14,851 nt of DNA, taken from the NCBI GenBank assembly GCA_014729315.1, contig WJKD01000819.1:1-14851 (forward strand). The letters run 5' to 3'. The translations under genes were made by a program, and so were the position numbers. Below are positions 6,811 to 14,523 of the stretch, piece after piece. This DNA is from Promethearchaeota archaeon (GTDB lineage: Archaea; Asgardarchaeota; Lokiarchaeia; Sigynarchaeales; SOKP01). Positions within the stretch are counted from its first letter, which is position 1. The number at the start of each line of letters is the position of its first letter. The notes under the pieces are model-generated. The model worked only from the letters and a program-made list of their open reading frames with translations, did not search any database and was not told the DNA's origin.

Positions 6811-8262
6811 TTAAAAACCGAGTTCTTCCAACTTTCTTTTATTTTCTTTAACTTTATCTTGTGTAAGCGGGTAAAATTTCCAGAATATGAGTATTCCGCC
6901 TAGCATTATAAACATGGGAATTATTCCTTGAAGAAGACGAATTCCCCAAAGAACCAAAGCTACATTATCTACAGCACCTGCAAGTCCCTCGTATGTATCG
7001 TAACCTGCAACGAAGCCAGTGGCAGTGTGGACGACGGCAATTAATAATTCGTCAATAACGGCCGCAAGACGTAAGATAAAAGTAGTTAACCCGACTTGAA
7101 CTCCCTTCTGATTTTTTTTAGTGTGGACGACAAAATCGTCGAGTACGTTAGGTTGGATTACCGGAAACAATAATGTCCATATGCAGCCTAGCGCAAAACC
7201 TAATATAAATGTAAAAATTAATAGATCGATTAGCGTCTGGAAAAAGCTTAACGGGATCAATGCAATTACGATAGCGAATCCACCAATAGTAAACGATTTT
7301 TTGTTGTTATCCAATTTTTTCGCCATCCATACCCAAAATGGAACGGAAATTATAGCTCCCAAAAGGAACAAGCCGAACACAATAAGCACCATATCCGCTC
7401 CTCCTTTTAGCACGAAGGTAACCAGATATATTGCGTTCCCAATCAAAAGACCCGTAGTTATTTCAAAAGCGCACATTACAACCATAAACACGATAAAACT
7501 TTTTAATTTGAAGTTCTCCCTAAGCCCTCCAAAGAATCCCAATTCCTTGTATTCCCTTTTATAGTATCGCTCGATCATTACATTGTCCTCTCTGGTGCCG
7601 GGAACAAATATAAACGACGCGATCAGGGTGATGACGGAAATCATTAATGCCATTATCGCGTATATCTCCCGCCCTTCTCCCATACTCAGAATAAGAGGAG
7701 GCACCAACATTCCTCCAACTTGACCTAATATATCTATTGGCGTAAAAAAGGCTGCTAACGTCCTTCTTTCTTTTTCTGTCCTAAATTTGTCTGCTCTAAG
7801 ATGCACAATATTAACGTAGATTAAAGTATGAAATGTATCAAATAAACATAGCGAAAAAGCTAACCAAATGAACAGGAAGATTGCGTTACTCTGAGGGTCT
7901 ACTTTAGGAGGCATGTAAATAAGAAGTAAAGAGAAACACCATGGTATTATTCCAAATACGATCCAAGGAAATCTTCTGCCCCATCTTTTCGTGAGTCTTG
8001 TGTTCCTGTCAATTAAATGTCCTATCAACGGATCGTTCGTTGCGTCCCATATAGCAGCAATTAAAAAGGCAAAGAAGACATACCAAATGTTAAGACCAAT
8101 TACAGCCTCGTAAAAAAAGAATAATAAAATGGTTTGAGCGGCGATTATAAATGATCCGGCAAAATTATACGTACTAAAAGAAGCGTAAGTAAATTTAGAA
8201 TGTCTTGAATCTTCGGTTTCTTTATATTCTCTTTGCGTGTCATCTTTTTTCGGATTTTCCAT
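6811..8262 (-). CDS. GPH-family sugar:cation symporter, paralogue 2
   Basis: This 483-residue protein of about 12 helices is clearly a sister of the transporter at 2898-4367: the N-terminal segment SRHSK followed by FSTYNFAGSF, the loop after helix II, YVNIVHLRADKFRTE, and the C-terminal YPLTQD plus ELGF tail are all shared. The MelB-like cation site is WDATNDP (72-78), with D73 and D77. It is therefore expected to be a Na+- or H+-coupled sugar or glycoside importer in the plasma membrane. It is transcribed alone, convergent with the sialidase. The start at ATG 8262 is well supported by AGGTGA (8277-8272 on the minus strand) 9 bases ahead. Retention of two copies in one locus suggests different cargo, for example free sugar acid against oligosaccharide, or dosage; neither can be told from sequence. 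Confidence 0.87.
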   Translation of the reverse strand: MENPKKDDTQREYKETEDSRHSKFTYASFSTYNFAGSFIIAAQTILLFFFYEAVIGLNIWYVFFAFLIAAIWDATNDPLIGHLIDRNTRLTKRWGRRFPWIVFGIIPWCFSLLLIYMPPKVDPQSNAIFLFIWLAFSLCLFDTFHTLIYVNIVHLRADKFRTEKERRTLAAFFTPIDILGQVGGMLVPPLILSMGEGREIYAIMALMISVITLIASFIFVPGTREDNVMIERYYKREYKELGFFGGLRENFKLKSFIVFMVVMCAFEITTGLLIGNAIYLVTFVLKGGADMVLIVFGLFLLGAIISVPFWVWMAKKLDNNKKSFTIGGFAIVIALIPLSFFQTLIDLLIFTFILGFALGCIWTLLFPVIQPNVLDDFVVHTKKNQKGVQVGLTTFILRLAAVIDELLIAVVHTATGFVAGYDTYEGLAGAVDNVALVLWGIRLLQGIIPMFIMLGGILIFWKFYPLTQDKVKENKRKLEELGF

Positions 8263-8587
8263 ATGTATCTTTCACCTATAGGAACTCCCTTAACGATTAA
8301 TTTAAAATTCTTAATTTGTTATTAATTAGACGTCTATCTTTTTATAAGTAACTTTTAGAAAAATCATCTTTCTCGGTTAAAATTACACTAATCATGAAAA
8401 TAAAACAACACAGTAAGTAGGAGTTTAAACGTTAAAGTGCTATAAATATACATGTTCTTTTCATTTATTATTACCTAATTTATATTTGTAGAGGTATTAT
8501 AATAAGTTAGAAGTATTAAGTTGATTAAAACAATACATTAAAGAAATTAAATCCACTCAAACGATATGGTGAGTTAAAGTAGGGGAT
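8263..8587. other. 325-base divergent gap between GPH symporter 2 and iorB
   Basis: No gene is supported here. For the minus strand there is a good TATA-like CTTATAAAAAG (8348-8338), the palindrome described separately, and the symporter SD. For the plus strand, TATAAATATA at 8441-8450 and a second AT box near 8496-8503 could serve iorB. The longest ATG frame I see in the middle (from 8395) is only seven codons. Confidence 0.5.
8327..8348 (-). promoter_or_regulatory. TATA box and adjoining 10-base palindrome of GPH symporter 2
   Basis: On the minus strand CTTATAAAAAG (8348-8338) is a strong archaeal TATA candidate, about 80 bases before the ATG. The perfect palindrome TAGACGTCTA (8327-8336) directly follows it, before the expected transcript start near 8317. 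That is a typical position for an archaeal repressor operator. I did not see the same palindrome at the other promoters in this window. Confidence 0.45.
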
Positions 8588-9229
8588 ATTTACAACATAT
8601 TAATAACGGGCGTAGGAGGTCAGGGAGTGGTATTATTGGGAAACATATTAAGAGAACATGGGAAGCGCGCAGCTCATATTAAAAATGTCGTAGGGACAGA
8701 GACTCGAGGCGTTTCTCAAAGGGAAGGATCTGTTCTAGCAACGGCGAGATACTTAATAGACTCCAGAATCTATTCTCTCGACCAGAATTATCAGAAAGAG
8801 GATCTTATATCTCCCTTAATCCCCACAAACGATGCTCACTTAGTTTTAGGACTGGAACCTCTCGAAACATTAAGAAATATAAAATATATATCAGAAAAAA
8901 GTTTAGTTATCTTAAACACCAACAGATTATATCCCCGCAACGTTATAACCGGCTCGGAAAAGCAAAAAAAATACCCCTCAACGGCTAAGATTATAGATAT
9001 CTTAGACCAGCTCGCAAGGAGGACAGTTTCAATGAATTTTAACGAATTGTCTACGGTTAAATTTAAAAGCGCAATTTACGCAAATACTATTATTCTTGGC
9101 GTTGCGGTGCAAGAATTTATAGAAATTTTTGACACAAAACAAATAATTAGTATAATTGAAGAAATTCTTAGTGATTACGAAAAAAACTTAGAAGCGTTTG
9201 ATTTGGGATTTAATCTACTCGAAAATTGA
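8588..9229 (+). CDS. iorB: Indolepyruvate:ferredoxin oxidoreductase beta subunit, start uncertain
   Basis: IorB is the partner of IorA in ferredoxin-linked oxidation of aryl pyruvates. The frame contains the family's N-terminal GVGGQG (8609-8626), the GTETRGVSQREGSV block, SPLIP, GLEPLETLR and a C-terminal FDLGF. The first standard start in frame, GTG 8627, lies after GVGGQG and would delete the first strand and loop, so it cannot be the true start. Upstream, the frame runs only to a TGA at 8570-8572 and offers no ATG, GTG or TTG. I use ATT 8588, which restores the family's usual beginning (YNILITGVGGQG) and gives 213 residues; ATA 8597 is another choice, 11 bases after AGGGG. A one-base deletion after the ATG at 8566 would also give a normal start. 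Frameshift, sequence error or rare initiation cannot be separated here. The other family blocks are intact. Confidence 0.82.
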   Translation: MYNILITGVGGQGVVLLGNILREHGKRAAHIKNVVGTETRGVSQREGSVLATARYLIDSRIYSLDQNYQKEDLISPLIPTNDAHLVLGLEPLETLRNIKYISEKSLVILNTNRLYPRNVITGSEKQKKYPSTAKIIDILDQLARRTVSMNFNELSTVKFKSAIYANTIILGVAVQEFIEIFDTKQIISIIEEILSDYEKNLEAFDLGFNLLEN

Positions 9230-9292
9230 ATATTATTTTTGAAAGTATAGCGAAAGCGATATAATATCAATTAAAAAATAAAAAGGAGTAAA

Positions 9293-10702
9293 TTAGAGGT
9301 TTAATTCTTTAAGCTCTTTTTGAACTTTATTAACTTTGTCTACATTTAAATCATATATTTTCCATATCACTAAGAAACCAATGAAGTAAAAGATCATAGG
9401 AACCAATGCTATAATTACTCTTATTCCCCAGAGTGCCATAGGAGTTTGCATTTCCGCTCCAGGGGAATAATTCGTAAGCTCATGTACAATCGCTATTGTA
9501 ACAGCACCTATAATAATTGATAATCGCCCAAAAAAGGTCATAATCCCATAGTAAATACCTTCATTTCTTACTTTAGTTTTTGTCACAATTTCATCAATCA
9601 CATCAGAGAATGCGGGAACTCTAAGCGTCCAAATTGCTCCTACACCAATACCAAGTAGAATTGCACTAAGTATAGTTAAAGCTAATGTTGAAACAAATAA
9701 AAATGGTATAAAAAGTAAAGTGGTCAATCCCGCTCCGATTGTTATTGCCTTTTTATTACCAAATTTTCTTCCCATTTTGACCCATAAAGGAACTGACAAC
9801 ATTCCCCCTATAAGAAAAGCTGCTGATAAGAATATTTCAGTTTCAGCTTCCATGTTTAAAATATATCGTACCCAATAATAAAAAGAACTAAGCATTAAAA
9901 CAGTTAAGACCATTTGAGCAAGATAAACGATTAAAAAAGCCATAAAATTCTTTTGTTTAACTCCCGTTTTTAGTGTTTTCAAAAATAACTGTTCTTCTTG
10001 ATCTTCTACCGAAACTCTTAATACCCTATCAATTATTTCTTTATCTTCCCTCATAGCAGGGATCATTAATAATACACATAATACGCTAATAACCATAACC
10101 AAAAGGGCAGCATTTACATAACTCGATTGATCACCGTAAGTTATAAACATCGGCGGTAATAGCATACCTAAAGCTAAACCAACCATGCCCCATATAGTAT
10201 AAAGACCGGCGACGCGAGTTCTTTCTTTGTTTGAACGAAATTTATCTGGATATATCGCATTCCAATTTATCGTCCAGAATGAAAAGAATAAGTCAAACAG
10301 ACAAAGCATTATTAAAAGCCAAAAAAACAAGATTATCACATTTCCAGGAGGGACGGTAAAAATTAGAAAATATATTATCGCACAAGGTATGGCAGAAACT
10401 ATAAACCAAGGAAATCTTCTACCCCATCGCCGTGTAAATCTTGTAGGCCGATCTGATATAAACCCCGCTAATGGATCGTTAATCATATTCCAAAATCCAT
10501 ATATAACATAGGCAATTCCGACAAGGATAATTGGTAATAGAACTTCATCCTCGTAAAAACCAATCACTCTAACAGTAAAAGCACCAGTAAGAAAATTATC
10601 TAAAAATCCTCCAATACTATACGAGTTATGTATCCAAGAAGAGTGTTTTATACTTCTGGAATCTTTTCCGTCTACTTCATTATCTGGTTTTACAATACTC
10701 AT
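9293..10702 (-). CDS. GPH-family sugar:cation symporter, divergent paralogue 3
   Basis: This 469-residue transporter of about 12 helices shares the GPH layout with the other two but is far less similar to them than they are to each other. The helix II motif reads WNMINDP (71-77), so the position of MelB Asp55 is N72 while that of Asp59 is D76. It keeps the FTRRWGRRFPW loop after helix II and DKFRSNKERTR in the middle. It has D35 in helix I (GGFLDNFLTG), where the sister pair has none; in MelB a helix I aspartate helps bind sugar. The loss of one cation-site acid suggests proton coupling, which is an inference. The start at ATG 10702 has AAAGGGA (10717-10711) 8 bases upstream. It ends facing iorB across 63 bases. 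It has its own promoter region with a long palindrome, so it is probably regulated apart from the sialidase locus. Confidence 0.83.
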   Translation of the reverse strand: MSIVKPDNEVDGKDSRSIKHSSWIHNSYSIGGFLDNFLTGAFTVRVIGFYEDEVLLPIILVGIAYVIYGFWNMINDPLAGFISDRPTRFTRRWGRRFPWFIVSAIPCAIIYFLIFTVPPGNVIILFFWLLIMLCLFDLFFSFWTINWNAIYPDKFRSNKERTRVAGLYTIWGMVGLALGMLLPPMFITYGDQSSYVNAALLVMVISVLCVLLMIPAMREDKEIIDRVLRVSVEDQEEQLFLKTLKTGVKQKNFMAFLIVYLAQMVLTVLMLSSFYYWVRYILNMEAETEIFLSAAFLIGGMLSVPLWVKMGRKFGNKKAITIGAGLTTLLFIPFLFVSTLALTILSAILLGIGVGAIWTLRVPAFSDVIDEIVTKTKVRNEGIYYGIMTFFGRLSIIIGAVTIAIVHELTNYSPGAEMQTPMALWGIRVIIALVPMIFYFIGFLVIWKIYDLNVDKVNKVQKELKELNL

Positions 10703-10747
10703 TTTCTTTATCCCTTTTAATGAAATTTATTAGAATTTAAAAAATGT

Positions 10748-10797
10748 CATTTAAGAAATATTTCTTAGATGTGAATAGATTCTATTTAAATATAAAA
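10748..10797 (-). promoter_or_regulatory. Promoter of GPH symporter 3 with a long palindrome
   Basis: TAAGAAATATTTCTTA at 10752-10767 is a perfect 16-base palindrome. It extends to a 24-base symmetric site (10748-10771) with a single mismatched pair. An AT box (10783-10797, TATATTTAAATAG-like on the minus strand) lies just upstream, so the palindrome would cover the expected transcript start, about 46-69 bases before the ATG. This is the best operator candidate outside the divergent region. The rest of the 10703-10875 gap has no gene. Confidence 0.5.
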
Positions 10798-10875
10798 CTT
10801 CCTCTTGCAATAATCTTTCGCAATATAATCTATAAAATGAAAAGAGAAAAAATAAAATTTGAAAGAAATTCTGAT

Positions 10876-11643
10876 TTATTTCTTTTTTATGAACATTTCA
10901 ATTCTTCGCCTAACTTCTTCTGATTGTCCAGTTGTTATCATTCCCATTAATTCTCTATCTAGTACAGATTCATTATCGCTATCTCGATTCTCATTTAATA
11001 ATTTTTTTGTTAAGTTTAGTCCCAAATGATCTTTCTGTACGATGGTATTTGCATACTTTTTTAGGATTCTTTTCAAAGCATTGCGCTTACATACTCTATT
11101 TACTAATCCAAGCCGATAAGCTTCTTCTGCTGTAATTTGGTTTCCTAGATATAATATTTCTCTAGCCCGAACTTCTCCAACCATTCTTGGAAGCAGTTTT
11201 GTACAAAGATTTCCAAAGAACAATCCCATAGTCAATTCGGGAAGCATTATTTTTGTATCGTCTGCTGCGATCTTTAAATCACATGTAAGAGTATGTTCAA
11301 ACCCTCCCCCAATAACCCACCCATGATAACCAACAATTATGATTCCGGGATGAGCAATCATAGCTCTCGAAAGATCTTGGAACGCTTCTAGAAAAGCTAA
11401 AGCTTCAGGAAATTTGTCTTCATTACTCAATAATTCGTACCCATACTTTAAATTTGCACCAACTGTAAAATGTTTTCCATTTGCTGTATAGATTACGCAA
11501 ACATCTTCGTTTTCTGCACTGTGATTAAAAACTTCGATTAAAGTTTTCAAAGTTGTTAAATCTAAAGTGTTTTTTTCCTGTGGTTTATTTAAGGTAATCT
11601 TCCCAATATCGTTTTCTTTTTCGTATAATACTATTTTTTCCAT
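10876..11643 (-). CDS. Enoyl-CoA hydratase/isomerase (crotonase) family protein
   Basis: This 255-residue protein has the crotonase fold. These enzymes hold an acyl-CoA thioester in an oxyanion hole and catalyse hydration, isomerisation or related reactions. GANLK (62-66) and GGGFE (112-116) supply the oxyanion-hole segments. E116 and E136 (LPELTMGL) are 20 residues apart, like Glu144 and Glu164 of rat mitochondrial hydratase, so a true hydratase is plausible. The usual GAGGTQRL after the second glutamate is replaced by a GNLCTKLLPR stretch, so the active-site wall differs and the exact reaction is open. The start has AGGT (11654-11651 on the minus strand) 7 bases ahead of the ATG. It is transcribed in the same direction as the acyl-CoA synthetase upstream, with 160 bases between, suggesting a shared role in acyl-CoA metabolism but separate promoters. 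Length is normal. Confidence 0.83.
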   Translation of the reverse strand: MEKIVLYEKENDIGKITLNKPQEKNTLDLTTLKTLIEVFNHSAENEDVCVIYTANGKHFTVGANLKYGYELLSNEDKFPEALAFLEAFQDLSRAMIAHPGIIIVGYHGWVIGGGFEHTLTCDLKIAADDTKIMLPELTMGLFFGNLCTKLLPRMVGEVRAREILYLGNQITAEEAYRLGLVNRVCKRNALKRILKKYANTIVQKDHLGLNLTKKLLNENRDSDNESVLDRELMGMITTGQSEEVRRRIEMFIKKK

Positions 11644-11803
11644 TATATTTACCTATTCAATCTCTTAATAAATTAAATTCTCTTTGAGTTCTTTGCAATA
11701 AATAAAATTTTATCTAAATTAAAATATGATAATGTCGTTTTAGATTAAAAAATAAGCAGAATGCTATAATAAAAATCTATTTTATAAAAATTTGAATAAA
11801 AAA

Positions 11804-13420
11804 TTATGAAGGAGGAATTAATTCTTTTTTTAATCTCACACGATCAATCTTTCCAATTCTTGTTATAGGAAGATTATTGGGATCTAAATCGTATACAATT
11901 ATTTTTTTAGGAACCTTAAATTTTGCGAGATTTTCCTCACACATTTTCTGGATTTTTTCTTTTTCTTCATCGGTAATTTTTTGTCCTAGTTCGGGTCCGA
12001 TTACTAACCAGACCACTTCTCCATAAATATCATCTGGAGCTCCTAATGCGGCAGCTATTGCTACTTTTGGATGGCTTAAAACCAATTCCTCAATTTCTGC
12101 GGGAAGAACTGTATAACTCCCGACACGAATAATGTGTTTTATTCTACCTGTTATATAAAGACCACCATTCTCATCTATATATCCTAAATCTCCCGTTTTA
12201 CAATAGCCATCTTTTGTGAAACCTGCTTTATCCTCCTCGGGCATCTTATAGTAACCTCTACTAGTTATCGGTCCTAATACTAACACTTCTCCCTCTTTAC
12301 CTTGAGGTAATGGATTACCATTTTCGTCTGCGATTATAACATCTACACCAGGAAGAGGTTTTCCAACATATCCATTTGCTAATTTCTTTAAGTCGTCGCC
12401 AGGTTCTGTAAAGTTAGTTCCAGCCCCTGCTTCAGTTGCTCCATAACCAACCATTATATTTTCACATATACGCTCCTCTATATCTTTTAATAAATCCAAT
12501 GATACTTTTTCTCCAGCAACTACAACAAATTTCAGAAATTTTTTAGGTTCGTAAGAATCTAGATTCGGTAAGGATAGGTATATTTTAAACATTGTAGGTA
12601 CACCTCCTATCCATGCAAGATTATGCTTCTTAATCGCAGATAAGCTATCAAACGGAGACCATTCCGCTTGAACTATCATTTTACAGCATCCAACTAAACT
12701 AGTCGCAATTAGTTCTTGAGTTCCTCCTACGTGACTTACTGGTAAATTAACAAGATTAGTAACTCTATCTATTAATCCATAAGTTTCATGAGCTTCCTTA
12801 ATTTTATTATATTCAAGTCTAGCCATAGAAACAATGTTTTTATGTGAAATCAAAACTGCTTTAGGTGCTCCAGTTGTTCCACCAGTCCAAATAATTAAAA
12901 TACTATCGTCTTCGCTTTGTGCGTTCTTAGCCTCTTGAAGTTCTTTAATAAGATTATGTTCTTTTTTGATTAATTCTTCGAATGGTTCGCCGAAATCAGA
13001 TCTTCCAACTGTTACATATTTAATTTCTCCAAAATCAGAGCTCAATTCTTTTAACATGTCAACGATGCGATTCTTACCAATCTTATTTATCGATACGATG
13101 ATTTTGGGATCCGAATGTGGTATTAATCGTTTTAGGTCGGCTTTTTTATAATTTACATCCATTGGAATTGTGATTGCGCCTACTTTACTCGCAGCTAAAA
13201 AAGTATAGATGAATTCAGGTGTTGTCGGTAATATTGTGATAAGAGTGTCGCCTTTTTGAAGACCCATAGAGATAAACGACTGAGCTAGTCTATCCGAAAT
13301 TTCATCTAATTGCTTGTTAGAAATAAATTTCTTTCTATAGAGGATTATCGGTAAATCTGGTTCATTTTCTGCCCAATATTTAGGATATTCCCAGAATAAT
13401 TTTAATTTAGGTATGTCCAT
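11804..13420 (-). CDS. AMP-forming acyl-CoA synthetase / ligase
   Basis: This 538-residue protein is a full-length ANL-superfamily enzyme, which activates a carboxylic acid with ATP to an acyl-adenylate and then to the CoA thioester. Visible core motifs are the phosphate loop TGGTTGAPK (179-187, with Gly where Ser is usual in TSGTTG), YGATEAG (326-332), KTGD (408-411), the hinge and loop GRIKHIIRVGSYTVLPAEIE (424-443 region), and the catalytic lysine K524 in TRIGKID. The start is supported by AGGTGGA (13434-13428) 7 bases ahead of the ATG. No fatty-acid, aryl or acetate specificity can be assigned by eye. The downstream crotonase suggests beta-oxidation-like handling of the product. The closeness of IorA/IorB, which make aryl-acetyl-CoA, makes an aryl acid substrate possible, but this is only context. 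Confidence 0.88.
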   Translation of the reverse strand: MDIPKLKLFWEYPKYWAENEPDLPIILYRKKFISNKQLDEISDRLAQSFISMGLQKGDTLITILPTTPEFIYTFLAASKVGAITIPMDVNYKKADLKRLIPHSDPKIIVSINKIGKNRIVDMLKELSSDFGEIKYVTVGRSDFGEPFEELIKKEHNLIKELQEAKNAQSEDDSILIIWTGGTTGAPKAVLISHKNIVSMARLEYNKIKEAHETYGLIDRVTNLVNLPVSHVGGTQELIATSLVGCCKMIVQAEWSPFDSLSAIKKHNLAWIGGVPTMFKIYLSLPNLDSYEPKKFLKFVVVAGEKVSLDLLKDIEERICENIMVGYGATEAGAGTNFTEPGDDLKKLANGYVGKPLPGVDVIIADENGNPLPQGKEGEVLVLGPITSRGYYKMPEEDKAGFTKDGYCKTGDLGYIDENGGLYITGRIKHIIRVGSYTVLPAEIEELVLSHPKVAIAAALGAPDDIYGEVVWLVIGPELGQKITDEEKEKIQKMCEENLAKFKVPKKIIVYDLDPNNLPITRIGKIDRVRLKKELIPPS

Positions 13421-13560
13421 TTAATTATCCACCTAAGTTATAAAAAGTATATTAAATTGGAATATTGGAGATTATTTAATTATTTGTGTATCCCAAATCG
13501 TGTTTAAGGAGTTTAGCAAAAAGAAATTAATGTTTAAATAAAAAAAAAAGAATTAACTTG

Positions 13561-14295
13561 TTATTTGTCTTTGACTAGTATTTTAGCTAGCCAGTCAGGT
13601 AATAAGAATCCCAAGTAATAGAGTATTGAGCTAACAATTAGAATACTTCTAACTACGACTAAAGTAATTATGTCCATGTTAATCCCAGCATCAAATACAG
13701 CTCCAATAGTAAAGCAAATAAAAGCAGCCAAAAGAAACTTACCTTTCCATCGAATTCTGCCATCATTAGATTTTAACGAGTTTCTAGTGAAAAGAATACC
13801 CGTAATAATGAAGGTTATAATTCCAAATATCATGAAAATATATGGATATATCGTGTATTTTGAATTGAAGGTAGAGTAAATAGTGACCACGAGAGAAGGA
13901 TCGATTGAGATAAGTGAGATAAGAAAGATTTCGAATGATATACATATTATTCCATAGATTATCATTATTACTTTCAAGTAATTCGGATAAACCAATACAC
14001 TAAACGAATACATCCAGCAAAGAACTGCTATAGGTATAAAGATACTATCGAGAATTATACCGAGAACATGTGGAACTTCTAGCCCGAATAAAATAACTAG
14101 TGGAAAGTTAAAGGTTATTCTCCACCATCCAGAAGTCATTAATATCCACGCAAGACCAATAGTAATCATCTCAACTCGCTTGTATTCAAAATATTTTAAA
14201 AGAATTCTTAATCCCATTAGTATGGAAATTACAACGAATAAAAAGCTAAGTCCACCATATACGAATTCAATTTGAGTTAAATCACTTAATGCCAT
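13561..14295 (-). CDS. Seven-helix membrane protein of unknown function
   Basis: I do not recognise this 244-residue protein. It has about seven hydrophobic segments (roughly 12-33, 40-58, 63-82, 83-103, 107-128, 150-171 and 188-236, the last probably two helices). Short basic stretches lie between some of them (KYFEYKR at 34-40, and RNSLKSNDGRIRWKGK ahead of the sixth), so it is an integral membrane protein with little outside the bilayer. The only polar features in helices are a WW pair in helix 2 and a D in GAVFDAGI. No retinal lysine, metal-binding or protease motif stands out, so rhodopsin, GPCR-like and CAAX-protease labels are not supported. The start is clear: AAGGGGAT (14308-14301) stands just ahead of the ATG, with GGGG 7 bases from it. 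It is upstream of the acyl-CoA synthetase, 140 bases away, probably transcribed on its own. Confidence 0.7.
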   Translation of the reverse strand: MALSDLTQIEFVYGGLSFLFVVISILMGLRILLKYFEYKRVEMITIGLAWILMTSGWWRITFNFPLVILFGLEVPHVLGIILDSIFIPIAVLCWMYSFSVLVYPNYLKVIMIIYGIICISFEIFLISLISIDPSLVVTIYSTFNSKYTIYPYIFMIFGIITFIITGILFTRNSLKSNDGRIRWKGKFLLAAFICFTIGAVFDAGINMDIITLVVVRSILIVSSILYYLGFLLPDWLAKILVKDK

Positions 14296-14314
14296 TAAAT
14301 ATCCCCTTATTTTG

Positions 14315-14330
14315 ATTTTGTTTACAAAAT
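14315..14330. repeat. 16-base palindrome upstream of the 7-helix protein
   Basis: ATTTTGT (14315-14321) and ACAAAAT (14324-14330) are exact inverted copies around TT, 20 bases before the start codon and next to the SD. It could be an operator or an mRNA hairpin, but it is AT-rich and could be chance. The remainder of 14331-14494 shows no gene. Confidence 0.3.
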
Positions 14331-14494
14331 TTTTTTTAGATTATCAAAATGAATTGATTAGATTAATATTTTTACCATAAAAATAGTTTATTAATTTTCA
14401 ATTTAGAAAATGATCCTTTAATATTTGTCAAGCAGAAAAATTAAATCTAGATTTTTCATTAATTTTATTGAACTAATCCTTGAGGTTTAAATTC

Positions 14495-14514
14495 TCATCA
14501 GCAAGTTGCGATGA
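14495..14514 (-). terminator. Possible hairpin after the phosphoesterase gene
   Basis: TCATC (14495-14499) pairs with GATGA (14510-14514) and GCA (14501-14503) with TGC (14507-14509), with one bulged A and a 3-base loop. It begins 9 bases after the stop of the minus-strand phosphoesterase gene. No U-run follows, so a role as processing or end signal is only possible. Confidence 0.25.
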
Positions 14515-14523
14515 ATCTCATTT

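Noticed and set aside
7121..7564. Plus-strand frame of 147 codons inside symporter 2
   Set aside because: It is a shadow of the transporter codons, with no motif, no SD and no family character.
9278..9292. AAAGGAG on the plus strand, like an SD site
   Set aside because: No start codon with an open frame follows; only the end of symporter 3 on the other strand lies there.
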